Source of the DNA: Sepioteuthis lessoniana
Taxonomy: Eukaryota > Mollusca > Cephalopoda > Myopsida > Loliginidae
Direction of reading: 5' to 3'
DNA: 64,000 bases
Assembly (NCBI GenBank): GCA_963585895.1
Contig: OY757934.1
Span: 33,679,769-33,743,768, forward strand
Shown here: one piece after another, positions 59,782 through 64,000 of the stretch
Numbering within the stretch: position 1 is the first letter of the stretch
Layout: every line of letters begins with the position of its first letter
Made by a program: the position numbers and the translations under genes
Notes under the pieces: model-generated
Told to the model about the DNA's origin: nothing
Databases searched by the model: none
What the model saw: the letters and a program-made list of their open reading frames with translations, nothing else

Positions 59782-59818
59782 AACTATGCTAATTATAAAA
59801 TTTTTTTTTAAATATCCA
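59361..59818. repeat. Fold-back element with two nested inverted repeats
   Basis: Outer arms of about 38 bp at 59361-59398 and 59781-59818 (left TGGATATTTAAAAAAAAATT; AATTAGCATAGTTT on both after inversion). Inside each comes a (TA)n run (59399-59424, 59748-59779). An inner pair of about 84-bp arms (59429-59513 and 59533-59615) is almost perfectly complementary, with a 19-nt loop. A 130-bp unpaired stretch (59616-59747) lies on the right side only. No coding capacity. Confidence 0.93.
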
Positions 59819-59837
59819 GTACTTATATAAGTACTGG
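59816..59837. repeat. Perfect 22-bp palindrome
   Basis: CCAGTACTTAT followed by its exact reverse complement ATAAGTACTGG. It starts within the last bases of the outer fold-back arm and ends where the family B copy starts. Confidence 0.97.
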
Positions 59838-60077
59838 GTCATTGGCTTAGTGGGTAGAGTGTTCGCCAATGGTCCGAAAGACCTGGGTTCAATCCCAGGT
59901 CGTGTTATACCAAAGACTTTAAAAATGGTACTTGATACCTCCTTGCTTAACACTCAACAATATAAGGTATGTATTGAGGGTAAAGTGGAGCAATCCAAGG
60001 AAAGGAGTAGCGCCCTCCCCTACACCTTGGTGTAGTAGCTATTGAAAAGAGAGCCTTTGACTATGGTCGCCAACTTT

Positions 60078-60083
<6 letters not shown>
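59835..60083 (+). mobile_element. SINE family B, copy 14
   Basis: + strand: GGGTCATTGGCTTAGTGGGT head, B box GGTTCAATCCC, body, short deletion in GAGAGCCTTTGACTATGG, and a 3' end that runs into (TA)n at 60082-60119. Confidence 0.93.
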
Positions 60084-60121
<38 letters not shown>

Positions 60122-60242
60122 CAGAAATTGAGAAAATTCTTAGAATGAATTAGAATGAATTTCAGAGAAAGTATCACAGATTCTAATAATCTGTTGAATC
60201 ATTGGAGTTTATGCAAAAACCTCAAAGTGACACTCACTCTTG

Positions 60243-61306
60243 TTCATAGATTTCTCCTTGGCATTTGACTCCATACACAGTGGGAAGATGGAGAAAATAC
60301 GACTAGTCTATGGTCTTCCTAAAGAAACTGTCACAGGCATAATGATACTCTATAAAAACACGAAAGTAAAGGTTTGCTCACCAGATGGAGATACAGACTT
60401 CTTTGACATAGTTGGTAGTGTTCTGCAAGGGGATACATCAGCCCCATATCTATTCATAATCTGCCTAGACTACGTACTTCGAACATTGATAGATCTAATG
60501 AAAGATAATGATTTTATACTAAAAAAGGCAAGAAGCAGATGATGCCCCACAGAAACTATTATGGATACAGACTATGCAAATGACATAGCACTTCTTGCAA
60601 ATACACCTACCCAAGCCAAATCCCTGCTGCATAGTTTGGAGCAGGGAGCAGGAGGTATTGGTCTCTATGTGAATGCAGATAAAACAGCATACAAGTACTT
60701 TAATCAAAAGGAGACATCTCTACACTAAATGGTAGTTCTCTGAAATTAGTGGGCAAGTTCATGTATCTTATTAATATTGTCTCATCTATTGAAGGTGACA
60801 TCAATATGCAGTTAGTGAAAGCATGGACTGCTATTGATACGTTATCGGTCATATGGAAGTCTGACCTATCTGATGAAATAAAATGCAATTTCTTTCAACC
60901 TGCAGTTGTATCAAATCTACTGCATGGATGCACCACATGGATGCTGACAAAACATATAGAAAAAAAGCTAGAATGCTACAAGCTATATTTGAACAAATCC
61001 TAGAAGCAACATCCTATGAAACAACAGCTGTACGGCCACCTACCTCCTATCTCTGAAACCATCCAAAAAAGGCAAACAAGGCATGTGGGACACTTCTGGA
61101 GAAGCAAGGATAAACTCATTAGTGATGTTCTCCTATGTACCCCTTCACACGGACATGCCAGTGTTGGACGACCAACAAGAACTTACCTACAACAGCTCTT
61201 CATGGACACAGGATGTACTCTAGAAGACCTTCTGGGAGTGATGGATGATAGGGATAAATAGTGAGAGAGAGTCAAGGAAATCCATGCTACTAGTGTGACT
61301 TGATAT
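60243..61306 (+). mobile_element. Non-LTR fragment L-7
   Basis: Encodes, in changing frames, FSLAFDSIHSGKMEKIRLVY, GSVLQGDTSAPYLFIICLDY (60240-60540), then YANDIALLANTP near 60574, NIVSSIEGDINMQLVKAWTA (60749-61003), and QLYGHLPPISETIQKRQTRH with TYLQQLFMDTGC (61016-61258). The catalytic box reads YAND instead of YxDD, so one of the two essential Asp residues is lost. Stops and frame breaks occur at 60541, about 60715, 61002 and 61259. There is no (ATG)n end; TTGATATATTTC follows. Confidence 0.92.
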
Positions 61307-61312
61307 ATTTCA

Positions 61313-61440
61313 TTCAAGAGACTTTGGTTCAATCCTAGGTCAAGTCATATGAGAGACTAAAAAAATTGTACTTGATGCCTACTTGCTTCACAGTAAGGAT
61401 TATAAGGTATGGATAAAGTGTAAGTGGTTCAATCCAGTAG
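61313..61440 (+). mobile_element. SINE family B, diverged partial copy 15
   Basis: GGTTCAATCCTAGGTCAAG, CTTGATGCCTACTTGC and GATTATAAGGTATGGAT are family B blocks; head absent, 3' end lost. Confidence 0.8.
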
Positions 61441-61445
61441 TAAGT

Positions 61446-61880
61446 AATTGGGCCAGTGGCTTAATGAGTAGAGTGTTCACCAATGGTCCAGGAGAATGGG
61501 GTTCAATCCCAGATCGAGTCATACCAAAGACTCAAAAAATGGTACTTGATGCCACCTTGTTTAACACTCAGCATTATAAGGTAAGGATCAAGGGTAAAGT
61601 AGAGCAATCCAGGGAATGGAGTAGTGCCTTCCCCTACACTTCAGTGTGGTAGCTATTGAAAAAGGAGCCTTTAGGTTACCTTCAACTAAGGATGAAGGAA
61701 AGGTTCAATCCAGGGAAAGGAGTAGTGCCTTCCCCTACACTTCAGTGTGGTAGCTATTGAAAAAGGAGCCTTCAGGTTACCCTCAACTAAAGATGAAGGA
61801 AAGGTTCAATCCAGGGAAAGGAGTTGTGCCCTCCCCTACACCTCAGTGTAGTAGCTACTAAAGAGTGAGACAACTTATTT
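61446..61880 (+). mobile_element. SINE family B, copy 16, with tandemly tripled 3' part
   Basis: Normal head and body from GGGCCAGTGGCTTAATGAGT to about 61690. The segment GGTTCAATCCAGGGAAAGGA through CTCAACTAA is then repeated (61693-61797 and 61798-61870), so the 3' region occurs three times with a period near 104 bp. Confidence 0.92.
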
Positions 61881-61991
61881 ACTTATACCCAAAATATATC
61901 AGCTTTAACCAGCAATAAAAATAATTTCAAACTTTTTGCCCTTTTCCAAAATGAAACACTGAATAATTTCAAAATTTTCTTCCTTTTTCAG

Positions 61992-62131
61992 GTTATCAGG
62001 GACCTACGTGTTCAGAGAATGTAAATGAGTGTATCACCTCCAATCCATGTGGGAATGGAACTTGTACAGATACTGTAGGCTCTTTTATCTGTGGCTGCCC
62101 TCGAGGTTTTTCCGGCAATTTATGTAGTGAG
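61992..62131 (+). CDS. Exon 5: end of EGF 3 and complete EGF 4
   Basis: The exon begins after CTTCCTTTTTCAG and encodes GYQGPTC (closing EGF 3), then NVNEC, a full calcium-binding EGF with the C-x-D-x-x-G-x-F-x-C signature (CTDTVGSFIC) and its last cysteine in GFSGNLC. The best 3' boundary is GTGAG|GCAAGT at 62131/62132, a GC-type donor that would leave phase 0. No strong GT donor follows C6 before the frame stops about 55 bp further. A weak GT donor inside the module (CGAG|GTTTTT) would restore phase 1 but cut off C6. The end is therefore less certain than the start. Confidence 0.75.
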
Positions 62132-62515
62132 GCAAGTGTTTTGTTTTACTATGAAATAACATTGGTTTTTGGCTCATTTTATTTTGTTTCCTATTAGTCA
62201 CCCTATTGGCAGGACCTAGAATAAGTCAATTGTATTCCATACAGAAGGGTGAGACTTCCTCAAAAACCAGGTTTTGTCAATGACACTAAACTGCATCCAA
62301 TACTGAGGCTCCAGTTCTGGAGCTCTGTGACTGTGTAGTCACACTTTCATTGCTCTAATGGTAGTGCCTGTTATAGTACCATCTATGCATCTTGGTATGT
62401 TTGAAACTTATTAGATCAGAACATTTGATACCATAAAACTGTGTTTGAATTATTTATATTAAGAATTGTTATTTGAAGCTATAATTATTTACAAAGGATT
62501 ATTAGTTACTTGACT

Positions 62516-62631
62516 GGACATTGGCATGATGGTTATAATATTTGCCAATGACCCGGGAGACCTGGGTTCAATCCCAGGTTGAGTCATACCAAAGACTCAA
62601 AAAATGGTACTTGATGCCTCCTTGCTTAACC
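62516..62631 (+). mobile_element. SINE family B, copy 17a (5' half)
   Basis: GGACATTGGCATGATGGTTA to CCTCCTTGCTTAAC, stopping where the family A copy starts. The same start recurs at 62925. Confidence 0.9.
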
Positions 62632-62924
62632 ATATTTACCAACCCTTCCGCTCGGGCAGGACATGACACAAGGTCAATTTTTAAGCAGAGTTTAACAGTT
62701 TTGAATTCAGAGTTTTCCTTCTCCTAGACTAGTTGCCTCACCAAGGCTGAAGAACTCAGTCTGCCCTACTATTTACCCATAGCTGGAGGGAGAATAATTG
62801 GATTCATACCTTTCCCAAGGGTATTAGTGCTATGTGAAATGCAATCAGTCTTGTCGAGGATTTAAACCCTTGTCGCTATGTCCATTTCCTACAATGATAA
62901 CCATTACACCACAGGCACCTCTGG
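62632..62924 (-). mobile_element. SINE family A, copy 6
   Basis: Full-length - strand copy from CATATTTACCAACCC to CACCACAGGCACCTCT, directly between two family B starts. Confidence 0.92.
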
Positions 62925-63183
62925 ACATTGGCATGATGGTTATAGTGTTTGCCAATGACCGGGGAGAGCTGGGTTCAATCCCAGGTTGAGTCATATGAAA
63001 GACTCAAAAAATGGTACTTGATGCCTCCTTGCTTAATACTCAGCATTATAAGGTACGGATCAAAAGTAAAGTGGAGCAATCCAGTGAAAGGAGTAGCGCC
63101 CTCTTCTACACCTCGGTATAGTAGCTATCAAAAAGAGAGCCTTTGGGTCACCCTTGACTACGGTTGCAAATTTTACTTTACTT
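62925..63183 (+). mobile_element. SINE family B, copy 17b (full length)
   Basis: Starts GGACATTGGCATGATGGTTA, as 17a, and continues to the complete 3' end with ACTTTACTTTACTTTA. The B box GGTTCAATCCC is intact. Confidence 0.92.
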
Positions 63184-63350
63184 TACTTTATTAGTTACTT
63201 GAAACCATACAATTATTTGTAAAGCAAAAAAAAACAACTAACTTCACCATTAAATAAGTTAACATGTAAAACCAGCCAACTGTTATGTTTTTTCCTCCCT
63301 CCCATCACACCTTTGAATGGAAGTCTGGAGGCATTTGATAGACTGGTAGG

Positions 63351-63637
63351 TGTTGCCCGTGGTGTAATGGTTATCATCGTAGGAAATGGACACGGCGACA
63401 CGAGTTCAAATCCTGGACGAGACTGATTGCATTTCTCATTGCACTAATATCCTTGGGAAAGGTATGAATCCAATTATTCTCCTCCAGCTATAGGTAAATA
63501 GTAGGGCAGAGTAAGTTCTTCATCCTTGGTGAAGCAACTAGTCTAGGAGAAGGAAAACTCTGAATTCAAACCTGTTAAACTCCGCTTCAAAATTGACCTT
63601 GTGTCATATACTGCCTGAGCGGAGGGGTTGGTAAATA
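63351..63637 (+). mobile_element. SINE family A, copy 7
   Basis: + strand, full length with an undamaged promoter region (CCCGTGGTGTAATGGTTATC, GAGTTCAAATCCTGGACG) and end GGTTGGTAAATA. No clear target duplication. Confidence 0.93.
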
Positions 63638-64000
63638 GGATAATGGATAATATATAGGTATGAACTAAAATTTTAATGTGGAAATCAACATCTTATTTTA
63701 AAAGCTTTACAGTTTCTCTTTGCTGTATCGGAATTGTCTGCATCATGTCACCTGTGCTTTGGAGGTAAATGTAATTAACTAATTGATATTTCAGGTGAAG
63801 CACTAATTTACTAAACAGTGTAAATCCATTTGATGACTATCAAATCTCTCTTTTACAGGAAGAAATATATCTGATTTAACAAACCAACTGTCAAATTAAA
63901 ATAAATTAGGCAAAAACAGTTTAGTAAAAAAATGAACAAAACTATTTTTTTTTGTTTTTAATTCTTAAAATTAAGTTTGAACTTTTCACCTTCACAATAT
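63638..64000. other. Intronic sequence to the window end, with a possible small exon
   Basis: AT-rich. A weak exon candidate (63713-63764) lies between TTTACAG and GGAG|GTAAAT. It could take phase 0 in and give phase 1 out, as a GC-donor model of exon 5 would need, but its peptide has only two cysteines and does not fit an EGF repeat well. Confidence 0.2.

Larger units (their letters stand above)
7130..62131 (+). other. Transcription unit of a secreted or membrane multi-EGF protein (partial at 3' end)
   Basis: The span joins five predicted coding exons: 7130-7205, 46931-47059, 54866-54952, 58277-58390 and 61992-62131. Each has a plausible acceptor (pyrimidine-rich, AG) and donor, four of the donors being GTAAxT or GTAAGT type. 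Every junction used is phase 1 and the reading frame stays open. The joined product is a signal peptide followed directly by four six-cysteine EGF repeats. Introns measure about 39.7, 7.8, 3.3 and 3.6 kb. The 3' part lies beyond the window, so neither a transmembrane segment nor other domains can be judged. The model is inferred from sequence only. Exons without cysteine-rich signatures could have been missed in the long first intron. Confidence 0.7.
62203..63285 (+). mobile_element. SINE family C, copy 13, old, hosting three later insertions
   Basis: A diverged head (GGGTGAGACTTCCTC, AATGACACTAAACTGCATCC, CTCCAGTTCTGGAGC) and tail units extend to 62512, and the family C end (CCATTAAATAAGTTAACATG TAAAACC) is at 63185-63285. 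Family B, A and B sequences lie between. Confidence 0.75.

Noticed and set aside
63351..63420. tRNA-like head with good A and B boxes
   Set aside because: Head of SINE family A; not a functional tRNA because the 3' half runs into the SINE body.

Overview
This is nuclear DNA from an animal with a large, AT-rich, intron-rich and repeat-dense genome. The signs are GT/AG-bounded exons of an extracellular EGF-domain gene, a first intron of about 40 kb, several families of tRNA-derived SINEs with target-site duplications, non-LTR and Ty1/copia retrotransposons, and several Tc1/mariner lineages. There are no bacterial-type operons, rRNA genes, functional tRNA genes or CRISPR arrays. The repeat families suggest a marine invertebrate. 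SINEs that share an internal domain are known from cephalopods, so a mollusc is my first guess, but the sequence alone does not prove it.

The one host gene I can support lies on the + strand. Exon 1 (7130-7205) encodes a signal peptide and ends in phase 1. After a 39.7-kb intron come four exons (46931-47059, 54866-54952, 58277-58390, 61992-62131) that encode four consecutive EGF-like repeats. All junctions joined inside the window are phase 1 and keep frame across every join. EGF1 is entire in one exon. EGF2 and EGF3 are each split between cysteines 5 and 6 by an intron. The gene runs off the right edge, so its full architecture (Notch, Crumbs, fibropellin or other) is not known. The region left of 7130 is 5' flank full of repeats.

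Nearly everything else recognisable is mobile DNA. Four SINE families are named here A, B, C and D, and a poorer one E. A, B and D have tRNA-like pol III promoters. A and D share a central block, and C and D share the 3' tail. Many copies have clear 10-17 bp target-site duplications. Family C carries internal minisatellites; one copy holds eighteen 53-bp units (2954-3884). At 17522-20118 there is a complete-ended but internally deleted Ty1/copia element with 191-bp LTRs and a 5-bp target duplication, inserted in a family C SINE. Its gag start codon overlaps its primer binding site. A second decayed copia pol fragment (48330-49560) is split by a SINE. One non-LTR family is present as about seven 5'-truncated pieces whose 3' ends, where preserved, are short (ATG)n runs. 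Tc1/mariner remnants occur at 26.7, 28.1, 29.6-30.2, 30.8-31.7 and 31.95-33.2 kb, the last with both inverted repeats and TA duplications. MITE-like hairpins, a large nested fold-back structure (59361-59837) and several local duplications around SINEs complete the window.
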